From Dehalococcoidia bacterium (GTDB taxonomy: Bacteria > Chloroflexota > Dehalococcoidia > UBA2979), in contig JASLOV010000112.1 in the NCBI GenBank assembly GCA_030745285.1, positions 1 to 22,108 of the forward strand: a stretch of 22,108 nucleotides of DNA, read 5' to 3'. The translations under genes and the position numbers were made by a program. The notes under the pieces are model-generated. The model saw only the letters and a program-made list of their open reading frames with translations. It made no database searches and was not told the DNA's origin. Position 1 is the stretch's first letter. Every line of letters starts with the position of its first letter. This document shows positions 1 through 7,924 of the stretch, piece by piece.

Positions 1-1
1 G

Positions 2-625
2 GTCGGCGACGAGGTCGACGTGCTCCACACCGTCTTCTCGCCGCTCTCCGTCGTCGGGCGGCTCTGCGGGACGGAGCCGCGGCTGATCGAGCTGGCGTCC
101 GAGGATCCAGCGGCCACCCACAGCGCGATCGCGGCCGCGACCGAGACGCTGGCGGAGTACTGCGTGGCCGCCCTCGAAACGGGCGCGGCCGGCATCTTCT
201 ATGCACCGCTGAGCTGGGCCAGCCACGACGTCTGTTCGGAGGACTTCTACCGCGAGTTCGGCCGGCCTTACGACCTGCAGATCCTGGCCGGCATCCGCGC
301 GGCCGAATTCAACGTGCTGCACGTCTGCCGCAACCACAACATGATCGACCTGCTGCTCGACTACCCGGTCGCCGCCGTCAACTGGGCCGACCGCGGCCAG
401 GGCAACCCCTCGCTGGCGGCGGTGAAGGGCCGCACGGCGATGGCCGTGATGGGCGGCATCGACCAGACCGGGTTGGCGACAATGTCGGCGGAGGAGACCG
501 CCACCCAGGCGACCGACGCTCTCACCGCCGGACCGGACCGCCTGCTGCTCACCGCCGGCTGCTCGATCCCGCCGGCGACGACCGACGCGAACCGCGCCAG
601 CGTCGTCGCGGCGGCCCGCGGATAG
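2..625 (+). CDS. Uroporphyrinogen decarboxylase (URO-D) family protein, 3' part
   Basis: Open frame runs in from the left edge, so the N-terminal third or so is outside the window; about 207 residues remain, against roughly 340 in a full family member. The C-terminal end has the family's closing pattern: a MGGID motif followed by a GPDRLLLTAGCSIPP-like segment and a final Asn/Arg helix (DANRASVVAAAR). URO-D superfamily members are TIM barrels; besides haem-pathway decarboxylases the family includes cobalamin/corrinoid methyltransferases such as MtaA and CmuA types. The sequence seen here does not separate these, and the divergent ending makes a methyltransferase-like or uncharacterised member more likely than HemE. 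It ends 10 bases from the convergent small gene at 636-914. Confidence 0.8.
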   Translation, partial: VGDEVDVLHTVFSPLSVVGRLCGTEPRLIELASEDPAATHSAIAAATETLAEYCVAALETGAAGIFYAPLSWASHDVCSEDFYREFGRPYDLQILAGIRAAEFNVLHVCRNHNMIDLLLDYPVAAVNWADRGQGNPSLAAVKGRTAMAVMGGIDQTGLATMSAEETATQATDALTAGPDRLLLTAGCSIPPATTDANRASVVAAARG

Positions 626-635
626 TCCCCGCGCG

Positions 636-914
636 CTAGGCGCTCACACGATAGACGTGGTCACCGGCGCGGCAGCGCTCCGCGACCTTGATGCCGACCG
701 AGTCGCCCGCACCGGCCTGGTCGACGCCGTCGTGATCGATCTGCATCGAGTCGACCGTCATCGTGAGGTCCGTGGTGTGCCCTTTGATCTGGATGGAGTC
801 GCCGACGCTCAAGTCGCCTGTGAGCGCGATGCCGGCAACGCCGACCCTGGCGAAGTAGTCATCCACCCTGCCAACCTCTGTCCCGGCCTCAGGGCCAACG
901 TCAGTCTCGACCAT
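636..914 (-). CDS. Stand-alone EF-Tu domain-2-like small protein (translation elongation factor-like)
   Basis: A 92-residue protein that corresponds to a single beta-barrel of the EF-Tu domain 2 type. The segment GDLSVGDSIQIKGHTTD, followed by SMQIDHDGVDQAGAGDSVGIKV, matches the pattern in which translational GTPase domain 2 places its substrate-facing loop. There is no GTPase domain, so it cannot act as a classical elongation factor; proteins of this size are usually annotated only as translation elongation factor-like and have no established function. The ATG at 914 is fixed by a strong AGGAGG at 923-928, eight bases upstream. Its stop lies 10 bases from the stop of the convergent URO-D gene. 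Function unknown; family call is fairly sure. Confidence 0.75.
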   Translation of the reverse strand: MVETDVGPEAGTEVGRVDDYFARVGVAGIALTGDLSVGDSIQIKGHTTDLTMTVDSMQIDHDGVDQAGAGDSVGIKVAERCRAGDHVYRVSA

Positions 915-922
915 GATGCATT

Positions 923-946
923 CCTCCTGCTGACACCGTAAGTTTA
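923..946 (-). promoter_or_regulatory. -10 box and Shine-Dalgarno of the EF-Tu-like gene
   Basis: On the minus strand, TAAACT (941-946) fits a TANNNT -10 hexamer and AGGAGG (923-928) is a near-perfect ribosome binding site, giving a predicted leader of about 20 bases. I see no convincing -35 box. It sits back to back with the promoter of the divergent gene at 993. Confidence 0.4.
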
Positions 947-977
947 GCGCCAGCGACTACGAGAGCTGAAGAGCAGC

Positions 978-983
978 TAGAAT
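978..983 (+). promoter_or_regulatory. Putative leaderless promoter (TAGAAT) of the acyl-CoA synthetase-like gene
   Basis: TAGAAT ends 9 bases before the ATG at 993, and no Shine-Dalgarno sequence lies between them. With the usual 6-7 base spacing from -10 box to start site, transcription would begin at or within a few bases of the ATG, so the mRNA is probably leaderless. The -35 region is not recognisable. Confidence 0.4.
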
Positions 984-992
984 CGGCCCGCC

Positions 993-2366
993 ATGACTGA
1001 CCCGCCTGCACCCGCATCGCGCGACGTGATGGAGCGAATCTTCGCTCCCCGCTCGATCGCGGTCGTCGGCGTGCCGCGCGGCATGAAGACCGGCCGCATG
1101 TTCCTGGAGGCGCTGCAGAAGCCCGGGTTCCGCGGCGATCTCTACCCGATCAACCCGAACGCCGACGAGATCCTGGGGCTGAAGGCGTACCCGTCGATCG
1201 AGGCGATCGGCGCGCCGATCGACCTCGCGATCGTCGTCACCCCGCCGGGCGCCGCCGTCAACGTCGTCGAGGACTGCGGCAAGGCTGGAGTCGCCGGTGC
1301 GGTGATGTTCACGGCCGGCTTCGACGAGCTCGGCTCGGCCGAAGGGAGAGCTCGCGGCGCAGAGCTGCGCGCGACGGCCAAGCGAGTGGGGGTGCGTCTG
1401 GTCGGCCCGAACTGCATGGGGCTCTACGTGCCCGCGCTGGGGATCGCGCCGTTCCCGAACATGTCGGCGCAGTCAGGCGACATCGGCTTCATCTCGCAGA
1501 GTGGCTCCCTGCTCAGCTTCTTCGCCCGCGAAGGGACGGTGCGCGGCTTCGGCCTGAGCAAGGCCGTCTCCATGGGCAACCAGCTCGACCTCGAGGGGGC
1601 GGACTTCGTGCGCTACCTCGCCGACGACGAGCAGACAAAGGCGATCGCGATGTACGTCGAGGGTGCGCGCGACGGCCGCCGGCTCTTCGAGGCGCTGCGC
1701 TACGCCACCGCCCGCAAGCCGGTGGTGATGTGGAAGTCAGGCCGCACCGAGGGCGGCGCGCGCGCGGCGCGCAGCCACACCGGGGCGCTCGCCGGCTCCA
1801 ACCAGCTCTGGCAGGCGATGGCACAGCAGGCCGGGGTAATCCCCGCGAAGACGATTCTCGAGCTGGCGGACCTCGTCGTGGCGCTGCGCATGCGGTTCCC
1901 GCCGGGCGGCAACCGCGTCGCCATCGTCACCGGGCCGGGCGGGCCCAGCATCTCTGCGACCGACGCGGCCGAGGAGGCGGGACTGCGGCTGGCCGAACTG
2001 GAGGGAGCGACGATCGAGCGGCTGGCGGGCGAAATCGCCGCCGTCGGCACCTCGCCGCGCAATCCCGTCGACGTCGGACTGATCATGTACGGGCCGATGG
2101 ATATCTACGCGCGGGCGACCGAGATCGTGGGCGCGGACCCCAACGTTGACGCGGTGGTGGTGATCGGCGGACGCGGATCCGGCGACGGCGCGGACGGGTT
2201 CGCCCGGCAGATGACAGAGGCCCAGGACGGCATCGGCAAGCCGGTCGCGGTGATCCAGGCGAATCCGGCGGCGGAGCCGCTCCAGCGCTACGCCGAAGGC
2301 GGCGTCGGCGTCTTCGACACCGCCGAACGGGCCGTACACGCCTTCGCGAGCGTCCTCGCGCGCTGA
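993..2366 (+). CDS. NDP-forming acyl-CoA synthetase alpha-type protein (CoA-binding plus ligase-CoA domains)
   Basis: A 457-residue protein with an N-terminal CoA-binding Rossmann domain (about 15-150; PRSIAVVGVPR, LVGPNCMGLY) followed by succinyl-CoA-synthetase-like ligase domains (about 160-455). The SHTGALAG motif at 261-268 places His262 where the family forms its phosphohistidine during acyl-CoA to acyl-phosphate to ATP/GTP conversion. Full-length fused members are near 700 residues because they also carry an ATP-grasp domain; that domain is absent here and no beta subunit gene lies next to it, so it resembles the separate alpha subunit of archaeal-type ADP-forming acyl-CoA synthetases. 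Acyl substrate cannot be read from the sequence. The start at 993 is the first Met before the conserved domain and has a -10-like box directly upstream rather than an RBS. Confidence 0.85.
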   Translation: MTDPPAPASRDVMERIFAPRSIAVVGVPRGMKTGRMFLEALQKPGFRGDLYPINPNADEILGLKAYPSIEAIGAPIDLAIVVTPPGAAVNVVEDCGKAGVAGAVMFTAGFDELGSAEGRARGAELRATAKRVGVRLVGPNCMGLYVPALGIAPFPNMSAQSGDIGFISQSGSLLSFFAREGTVRGFGLSKAVSMGNQLDLEGADFVRYLADDEQTKAIAMYVEGARDGRRLFEALRYATARKPVVMWKSGRTEGGARAARSHTGALAGSNQLWQAMAQQAGVIPAKTILELADLVVALRMRFPPGGNRVAIVTGPGGPSISATDAAEEAGLRLAELEGATIERLAGEIAAVGTSPRNPVDVGLIMYGPMDIYARATEIVGADPNVDAVVVIGGRGSGDGADGFARQMTEAQDGIGKPVAVIQANPAAEPLQRYAEGGVGVFDTAERAVHAFASVLAR

Positions 2367-2390
2367 ACGTGCCGGGGCACGCGGACGGCA

Positions 2391-2991
2391 TCAGCCTCCC
2401 GCCCCGACCAACCTGAACGCCAGCACCGCCGCCCCCAGCAGGCTGACGTCCTCGCCAAGCGGGCTGATGGTGAGTGGCACGTGCTCCGCGTAGCGAGGCA
2501 GCGCCTGCTGCCGCGTCACCTCGACCAGCTCGGCCCAGCGGGGACGCAGCCCCTTCATCACGCCGCCGCCAAGCACGAGCAGCTCCGGGTCGAAGATCGC
2601 CAGCAGCCCCGCCAGCCCCGAACTCAACCTCCGCGACGGCGGCGAGCGTGGCGTCGTGCCCGACCGCCACCGGCAGACCGAGCGCCGCTTCGAGCGCCGG
2701 CTTCATGGTCACGCCATCCCAGCCCGGCAGGTTCGGCGGGTGGCGGTACATTCCGCTGGCGGGGTCGATCGGTCCCGCCGTCGAGACGCCGACCGCCATG
2801 GCTCCGCCGCCCGCGGCAGCCTCGCGCACCTCGGCGAACATCGCCGCGAGGCGGGCCGCGGCATCAGCGAGTCCTCGTTCGGACAGCGTCGGAGCGGCGG
2901 CTCGGGCGCGCACGACGCCGCCGCGGTCGACGAGTGCGGCGCGCATCGCCGTCCCGCCGATGTCGGCGGCCAGCACGAGTGATTCGGGCAC
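2391..2991 (-). pseudogene. ROK-family sugar kinase, internally deleted
   Basis: Two ends of one ROK kinase/glucokinase gene lie on the minus strand in different frames. The first about 127 codons (GTG at 2991, SD-like GAGGTGA upstream) carry the phosphate-binding AADIGGT motif and the catalytic Asp region GHDATLA (Asp113; most relatives have NDAN). After EFGAG the reading continues only in another frame, from about 2627 down, with the C-terminal ATP-binding segment FDPELLVLGGG and the usual ending. The middle, which in the family holds the GxGGG strand, the GEIGH motif and the CxCGxxGCxE zinc site (roughly 100 residues), is missing. A TAGACT -10-like box lies at 3019-3024. The product should be inactive. 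The gene converges with the acyl-CoA synthetase-like gene. Confidence 0.8.
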
Positions 2992-3029
2992 GACTCACCT
3001 CGTCCCACCTTCACCATCAGTCTAGCCAC

Positions 3030-3137
3030 CGCAGTCCGGCCCAGCCGCCGGCGGGCCCGCGGCGGGTTGGCGCAGTCCGTCCGCAGTCGGTCAGTGGAGG
3101 GCGGCAGTGCTATAACTGCCCGGGGCGATAACTGCCC
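3030..3137 (+). promoter_or_regulatory. Repeat-rich upstream region of the penicillin-acylase-family gene
   Basis: Two kinds of short repeat sit between the divergent ROK pseudogene and the acylase gene. CGCAGTC occurs at 3030-3036, 3070-3076 and 3081-3087. ATAACTGCCCG occurs twice, at 3111-3121 and 3127-3137, 16 bases apart. TATAAC (3110-3115) could serve as the -10 box, which would put the second ATAACTGCCCG copy just past the start site, where a repressor could sit. No regulator gene is adjacent, so the role is inferred only from position and repetition. Confidence 0.35.
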
Positions 3138-3161
3138 GACCGCAGCCGAGAGGGGCGCGAC

Positions 3162-5462
3162 ATGGCTGAGCACTCATCGGACAAGCCTTCATCGGACGAG
3201 CTTCGACCCGAGGACTGCCTCGCGCAGGTCGACGGTGATCTCACCGTCGACGGCCTCGACGGGCCGCTGCGCATCGTGCGCGACCGCTGGGGCATTCCCC
3301 ACATCAAGGCAGCCAGCGCCCGCGACGCCTTCTTCGGCCAGGGATTCTGCATGGGGCAGGACCGCCTGTTCCAGATCGAGCTCTACCGCCGCATGGCGCA
3401 CGGCACGTCCGCGGCAATGATGAACAAGGGGCTGCTCGGCCGCGACCGCCAGAACCGCCGCCTCGGCTTCGGCCGCCTCGCCGCCCGCGAGTGGGAGGAA
3501 CAATCGGACGAGGCGCGCATGATCCTGCAGGCGTACTCGGACGGCATCAACGCGGCGATCGCCGCCGGGCCGAAGCCGTACGAGTTCCGCGTGCTCGGCC
3601 ACGAGATCGAGCCCTGGTCGCCCGTCGACTCGCTGGCCGTGCTGAAGATGGTCTCCGCCGGCGCACACTGGGCGACACGGCTGCGCTACGCCGCGACGGC
3701 GAAGGCGCTGGGCGCCGAAGCGGTCAACGCGATGATCGCCGATGTCGCCAGCGACGCCACGCTGATCACGCCATCCGGGGCGCGCTGGACGCTGGATGCA
3801 CACCCCTTCGTGGACGACGTCGAGGCGGCCATGGGGGAGCCGGACGGCATCGTCGCGGCCGGGGGCGGCTCCAACTGCTGGGTGATCCACGGCTCGCGCA
3901 CGGACACCGGCGCACCGATCGTCTGCGGCGACCCGCACCTGGCGATCGGCATCCCCGCGCAGTGGTACGTCGTGCACATGGAGTGCCCGGAATTCACCGT
4001 CGCCGGGCCCTGCAACCCGTGCTACCCGGGCCCGGTCTACTACGGCCACAACACGAAGATCGCATGGACGATGACCCACTCCAACGGCGACCGCTGGACC
4101 GTCTACCGCGAGCAAATCCGCCAGGGCGCCGACGGCCCAGAGGCGCGCTGGCTCGATGGCTGGGAGCCGCTAACCCGTCTCGACGAGCAATTCGAGGTGC
4201 GCAACGATGACACGGTCTCCGCGACGATGTGGGAGACCCGCCACGGCGTCGTCGTCGCGGGCGACCCGGAGCAGGACGACGAGGTCGTCGCGGCCCGCTG
4301 GGGCCTGGCCGAACCGGCGCACGACTTCGATGCCCACATGACCTACTTCACCGCCGAGACGATCGATCAGGCACGCGCGGGCTTCAACCGGCTGGACTCG
4401 ATCAGCGGCAACTATTGCTTCGCCGATCAGGCCGGGGACATCGGCTACCAGTACGTCGGACGCATCCCGAAGCGCCCGGCCTGGGTGCTGCCGGTGCCCG
4501 GCTGGGATGGCGAGCACGAGTGGGACGGCAACATCTCGACGGACGAGCTGCCGACTGACGAGAATCCCGACAACGGCTTCATCTTCACGGCGAACAATCG
4601 CACGACGACGCCGGACTACCCGCACTACCTCACCTTCGGCGCGACCCCGTTCCGCGCCGACCGCTTGCGCGAGATCTTCGAGGCGACCGAGGTGTTCAGC
4701 CTCGATGAGATGCCGCAGCTCCAGGGCGATCAGACCAGCGTCCCGCTGCGCACGCTGGCCGAGCGCTTCGTCAGCTTCGAGGCGGCCGATGACGACGCCC
4801 GGGCGATGCAGGGGCTGCTGCGCGGCTGGGACGGCAAGATGACCGTAGACTCGCCCGCCGCGCTCGTCGCCTCGGAGACGCGGGACCTGCTTGCCCGCGC
4901 CACCGTCGGCCGCTACCTCGACGATGTCCCCGGCCAGGGGCCGACGTCGCCACTGGACCGCTCGATGCTGTTCACGCAGATCACGAAGGATGAGCGGGGC
5001 ATGCTCGGCGCGTTCGAGTCATGGGACGCCGCGATCGAAGACGCGCTGGCGCGTACCGCGCCCGCGCTGCGCGAACGCCACGGCGATGACCGCTCGCAGT
5101 GGCGCTGGGGCGACGAGCACCAGATGCCGTGGCGGCACAACCTCGGCCGCGATCCGGAGCTCGCGGACGCAGTGAACCTGCCCGACGTGCCTATCGGCGG
5201 CGACTCATCGACGCCGTTCGCCACATCGACGCGGGCCGGCGTGACGGGCAACTCCGGCGTCTCGTTCCGGCAGATCCTTGACCTCAGCGACCTCAACGCG
5301 GCGCGCATCTGTATCCCGCCGGGCAACTCGGGCCAACCGGGCTCGCCGCACTACGCGGACAACCTCGATCGCTGGCGCGACGTCGATTACCACCCGCTCT
5401 TCGTGGAGTGGGAGGACATCGAGGCGAATGCGGAAGGCGAACTGCGGCTGACGCCGGCCTGA
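3162..5462 (+). CDS. Penicillin acylase family protein (Ntn amidohydrolase)
   Basis: A 766-residue precursor of the penicillin G acylase/cephalosporin acylase/AHL acylase family, which cleaves itself into alpha and beta chains and hydrolyses side-chain amides. The autoprocessing site is GGG-SNCW, making Ser237 the N-terminal nucleophile of the beta chain. Beta residue 23 is His (GDPHL), as in cephalosporin and acyl-homoserine-lactone acylases, rather than the Gln of penicillin G acylase. The oxyanion-hole Asn is probably Asn478 (FTANNR), at beta position 242. The C-terminal NSGQPGSPHY segment is typical. There is no signal peptide or lipobox: the N-terminus is hydrophilic and acidic, unlike most exported homologues. 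The ATG at 3162 follows a purine-rich GAGAGGGG. Natural substrate unknown. Confidence 0.92.
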   Translation: MAEHSSDKPSSDELRPEDCLAQVDGDLTVDGLDGPLRIVRDRWGIPHIKAASARDAFFGQGFCMGQDRLFQIELYRRMAHGTSAAMMNKGLLGRDRQNRRLGFGRLAAREWEEQSDEARMILQAYSDGINAAIAAGPKPYEFRVLGHEIEPWSPVDSLAVLKMVSAGAHWATRLRYAATAKALGAEAVNAMIADVASDATLITPSGARWTLDAHPFVDDVEAAMGEPDGIVAAGGGSNCWVIHGSRTDTGAPIVCGDPHLAIGIPAQWYVVHMECPEFTVAGPCNPCYPGPVYYGHNTKIAWTMTHSNGDRWTVYREQIRQGADGPEARWLDGWEPLTRLDEQFEVRNDDTVSATMWETRHGVVVAGDPEQDDEVVAARWGLAEPAHDFDAHMTYFTAETIDQARAGFNRLDSISGNYCFADQAGDIGYQYVGRIPKRPAWVLPVPGWDGEHEWDGNISTDELPTDENPDNGFIFTANNRTTTPDYPHYLTFGATPFRADRLREIFEATEVFSLDEMPQLQGDQTSVPLRTLAERFVSFEAADDDARAMQGLLRGWDGKMTVDSPAALVASETRDLLARATVGRYLDDVPGQGPTSPLDRSMLFTQITKDERGMLGAFESWDAAIEDALARTAPALRERHGDDRSQWRWGDEHQMPWRHNLGRDPELADAVNLPDVPIGGDSSTPFATSTRAGVTGNSGVSFRQILDLSDLNAARICIPPGNSGQPGSPHYADNLDRWRDVDYHPLFVEWEDIEANAEGELRLTPA

Positions 5463-5477
5463 GGCTGTTGAAGTGAC

Positions 5478-5492
5478 GGCCGGGGGCCGGCC
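5478..5492. terminator. GC hairpin between convergent genes
   Basis: GGCCGG (5478-5483) and CCGGCC (5487-5492) form a six-pair stem with a GGG loop, 15 bases after the acylase stop and 12 bases after the phoU-like stop on the other strand. There is no T-tract on either side, so termination would have to rely on the hairpin alone or on another factor. Confidence 0.35.
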
Positions 5493-5504
5493 CGGTCGTG
5501 CCGG

Positions 5505-6173
5505 CTAGCGGTCGGCGCGGTTCTCGTCGAAGTAGTCGAGCAGGTCGAGCGGCATGACCACGGCCGACAGCAGGTTCATCAGGTGCCCGACTATGCGCTT
5601 GAAGTAGCGGTACATCAGCGCTCGCGGCACCGACTCGCGGCCCGGCCGTTCCGACTCCACGAGCTTCGCCACGCGAGCGTCGAAGATGTCCTGCATCTCG
5701 TCGCCCTCGCGGATCAGGCGTTCCGCTGCCGCGCGATCTTCGTTGCCGAAGGCGCTGGCGGCCTCCGTGATCATCGTAGAGATGCGGTCGCGGTAGTCGA
5801 TCACCTCGTCGCGGTCTCCGTCGCCCGTTAGCCCGCCGCCCCGCGCCGCCACGTCGAAGATGTTCTTCGCGTAGTCGCCAATGCGTTCGACGTCCTTGAC
5901 GATGCTCATGTAGACGAGGATGGCCGAGATCTGGGAGGTGCCATGGACGCTGGCGTGGACCATCAACTCGCGGCGGATCGCTCGCTCCGCTTCGTTCACC
6001 TTGCTGTCGGTCGTGCGCAGGTCTTCTCCCACCGAGCTCGGTTCAGCGCCGTCGAGCAGCGCGGCCGTCGCCACATCGAAGGAGTGGCGGTCGTTGGCGA
6101 GCATCTCCAGCAGCATGCCCTGCACGTGCTCAAGCTGCTGCTCGCCACTGCCGCGGAAGAATCTCCGTACCAT
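5505..6173 (-). CDS. PhoU-domain phosphate-signalling/transport regulator
   Basis: A 222-residue helical protein with the PhoU pattern: an N-terminal three-helix repeat (about 10-110) holding the metal-binding ExxxD signature KDVERIGDY (Glu96, Asp100) and a second helical repeat (about 120-215). PhoU proteins bind metal clusters and negatively control phosphate uptake. Here the partner is evidently the Na+/phosphate symporter just upstream, whose TAG stop is only 10 bases before this ATG and lies inside the probable RBS (TAGGACGGG). The two are therefore very likely co-transcribed and translationally coupled. In many bacteria the same two modules are fused into one NptA-like protein; here they are separate. 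Confidence 0.88.
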   Translation of the reverse strand: MVRRFFRGSGEQQLEHVQGMLLEMLANDRHSFDVATAALLDGAEPSSVGEDLRTTDSKVNEAERAIRRELMVHASVHGTSQISAILVYMSIVKDVERIGDYAKNIFDVAARGGGLTGDGDRDEVIDYRDRISTMITEAASAFGNEDRAAAERLIREGDEMQDIFDARVAKLVESERPGRESVPRALMYRYFKRIVGHLMNLLSAVVMPLDLLDYFDENRADR

Positions 6174-6183
6174 CTGGCCCGTC

Positions 6184-7359
6184 CTAACGCAGTACCACTA
6201 TGCCAGTCAGCGGCACGATCAGGAACATGCCCACCACGTAGACGCCGACGATCGCGCGTCTCCTCACCGCCAGCTCCGCCAGCCACTCGGCGAGACGCAC
6301 CGGGGTGTATCTGAGGTCTCCGGCCGGATAGAGCAGGAAGTGCAACGCCACCCCGCCAAGGTTGAAGAGGACGTGGTGGAGCGCGATGACCAGCCCGGCA
6401 CGGAGGTCGACGGCAAGCGAGGCGAGCAGCGCCGTGACCGGCGTTCCGACATTCGCCCCCAGCGTGATCGAGTAGGCGTTCCGAATCGCGAACACGCCCG
6501 AGCCCACCAGGGGCACGACGACCGAGGTCGTAATGCTCGACGACTGCACCGCAACGGTGATGATCGTGCCAAACATCGCACCGACCGCGCCGCCACCGCG
6601 ACTCACGACGGAATTCAGCCCGCTCTCGATGCGACCCGCGATCAGGAGGCGCATGTTGCGGCTGACGAGGAAGAGCGACGCGAAGATCAGCGCTATCCCA
6701 CCAGCAACCAGCAGCGTCGCCACCAGCTGATCGGAGTCGATCACGGACTCGAAGATGTCCTTGATGCGGCTGACCGGCCACTTCACGACACGCTTGATCG
6801 GACTGTCGGTCTCTCCACCCGTCCAGCCGGTATCGCCGACCAGGTCAGCCAGGAACTCCGCACCAATCGTCAGAAACCCTGTCCATAGCTCGAGCGGGAA
6901 GAAGATGACGACCGTCGTGATGTTGAAGAAGTCGTGCATCGTCGCGGCTGCGAACGCGCGCCGGAACTCCTCGCTGCGACGTGCCGACCCGAGCGCGACG
7001 AGCGTGTTCGTGATCGTGGTTCCGATGTTCGCCCCCATGATCATGGGGACGGCGATCTCCACCGAGATCGTGCCGGTGCCGACAAGCCCAACGATCGTCG
7101 ACGTCGTGACGGACGAGGATTGAACGAGCACCGTCGCCAGGATGCCAGCGAACAGTCCGGCCAGCGGGTTGTCGACGTTCTCAAGGACGCGATCCTGGAA
7201 ACCAGCGCCAAGTCCCTTGATACCTGAGGACAGCATCGAGATGCCGACGAGGAAGATGTAGAGAAGCGTGACCGCGACCGTAACGCGGAGGATCGGGATG
7301 CCGGAGGAAGAAGAAGAAGAGGAGGTGAAGGAGGTCGCGCCGGACGCTCTATCAGCCAA
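6184..7359 (-). CDS. Na+/phosphate symporter (NptA/PF02690 family)
   Basis: A 391-residue membrane protein with two inverted Na/Pi cotransport repeats. Each has the diagnostic QSSS motif (residues 80-83, QSSSVTTS; residues 272-275, QSSSITTS) followed by a GANxGT motif (109-114 and 301-306). It imports phosphate driven by sodium; the C-terminal PhoU domain found in longer homologues is supplied by the next gene. An in-frame TAG just upstream makes the TTG at 7359 the earliest possible start, and no ATG or GTG precedes the first membrane helix, so TTG is chosen though its RBS is weak. The N-terminus has a run of seven Ser encoded by a triplet repeat. It lies 61 bases downstream of the arsenate reductase gene on the same strand. 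Confidence 0.9.
   Translation of the reverse strand: MADRASGATSFTSSSSSSSGIPILRVTVAVTLLYIFLVGISMLSSGIKGLGAGFQDRVLENVDNPLAGLFAGILATVLVQSSSVTTSTIVGLVGTGTISVEIAVPMIMGANIGTTITNTLVALGSARRSEEFRRAFAAATMHDFFNITTVVIFFPLELWTGFLTIGAEFLADLVGDTGWTGGETDSPIKRVVKWPVSRIKDIFESVIDSDQLVATLLVAGGIALIFASLFLVSRNMRLLIAGRIESGLNSVVSRGGGAVGAMFGTIITVAVQSSSITTSVVVPLVGSGVFAIRNAYSITLGANVGTPVTALLASLAVDLRAGLVIALHHVLFNLGGVALHFLLYPAGDLRYTPVRLAEWLAELAVRRRAIVGVYVVGMFLIVPLTGIVVLR
7303..7323 (-). repeat. TCT/TCC triplet run encoding seven serines
   Basis: Seven consecutive Ser codons (residues 13-19 of the symporter) form a pyrimidine triplet microsatellite on the coding strand. Slippage by whole triplets would change only the length of the N-terminal cytoplasmic tail and leave the frame intact. 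Confidence 0.6.
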
Positions 7360-7420
7360 CGAGTGAGCTACCTAGCACTGGAACTCCTCGATCACGCTGG
7401 GAGGATCGTCGGAAGGACGC

Positions 7421-7878
7421 TTAGGCGCAACCGCGACCAAGTTCGCTCGCATGCCCGCCCTCAACGGCCGGAGATCGTCTCCGCTCGATCAACCGTCCGA
7501 CGCGTACCCGGAGGTCGTCGAGCGCGCCGCGAAAGGCCGCCCGTCGAGCCTCGTTCGAGCCGCTCGCCGCCGCCGGATCGAGGATCGACCAGTGCAGTCG
7601 CTCGGCCGCGCCGGGGAAGACCGGGCAGCTCTCGGCGGCGCGGTCGCAGACCGTGATCACGTAGTCCCAGGGCTCGTCGACGTAGCGATCGAGGTGCTTC
7701 GCATCCCTCGCGCGTCGATGCCCGCCTCACCCAGCGCCGCCACGGTGAGCGGATGGACACCCTGCGGGTCTGTGCCGGCGGAAGCGACCTTGAACCGATC
7801 GCCGCCGGCCTCGCGCAGCAGTACCTCCGCGATCTGAGAGCGCGCCGAGTTGCCGGTGCAGAAGAAGAGAACCTTCAC
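7421..7878 (-). pseudogene. arsC: Thioredoxin-type arsenate reductase (LMW-PTP fold), frameshifted
   Basis: The N-terminal half, from GTG at 7878, begins VKVLFFCTGNSARS, with the CX5R phosphate loop (Cys7 to Arg13). After GIDARG the frame is lost near 7705-7710. One base added there restores AKHLDRYVDEPWDY and then VITVCDRAAESCPVFPG in the downstream frame, ending at 7421. The two downstream cysteines are seven apart, as Cys82 and Cys89 are in pI258-type ArsC, so all three redox cysteines are present and this is an arsenate reductase rather than a plain tyrosine phosphatase. The restored length would be about 152 residues, slightly over the family norm. No ArsR or arsenite pump is seen. It leads the likely arsC-symporter-phoU unit, a sensible link because arsenate enters through phosphate transporters. 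Confidence 0.78.
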
Positions 7879-7924
7879 CGCATGCTGCCCATCACCATTG
7901 GCCGCCGCCGCCGCACGCCGGCGG

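Noticed and set aside
2083..2390. Extension of the ROK N-terminal frame to 302 codons
   Set aside because: Beyond the break the frame is Arg/Pro-rich and without ROK motifs, and it overlaps the acyl-CoA synthetase-like gene; the true C-terminus is in the other frame.
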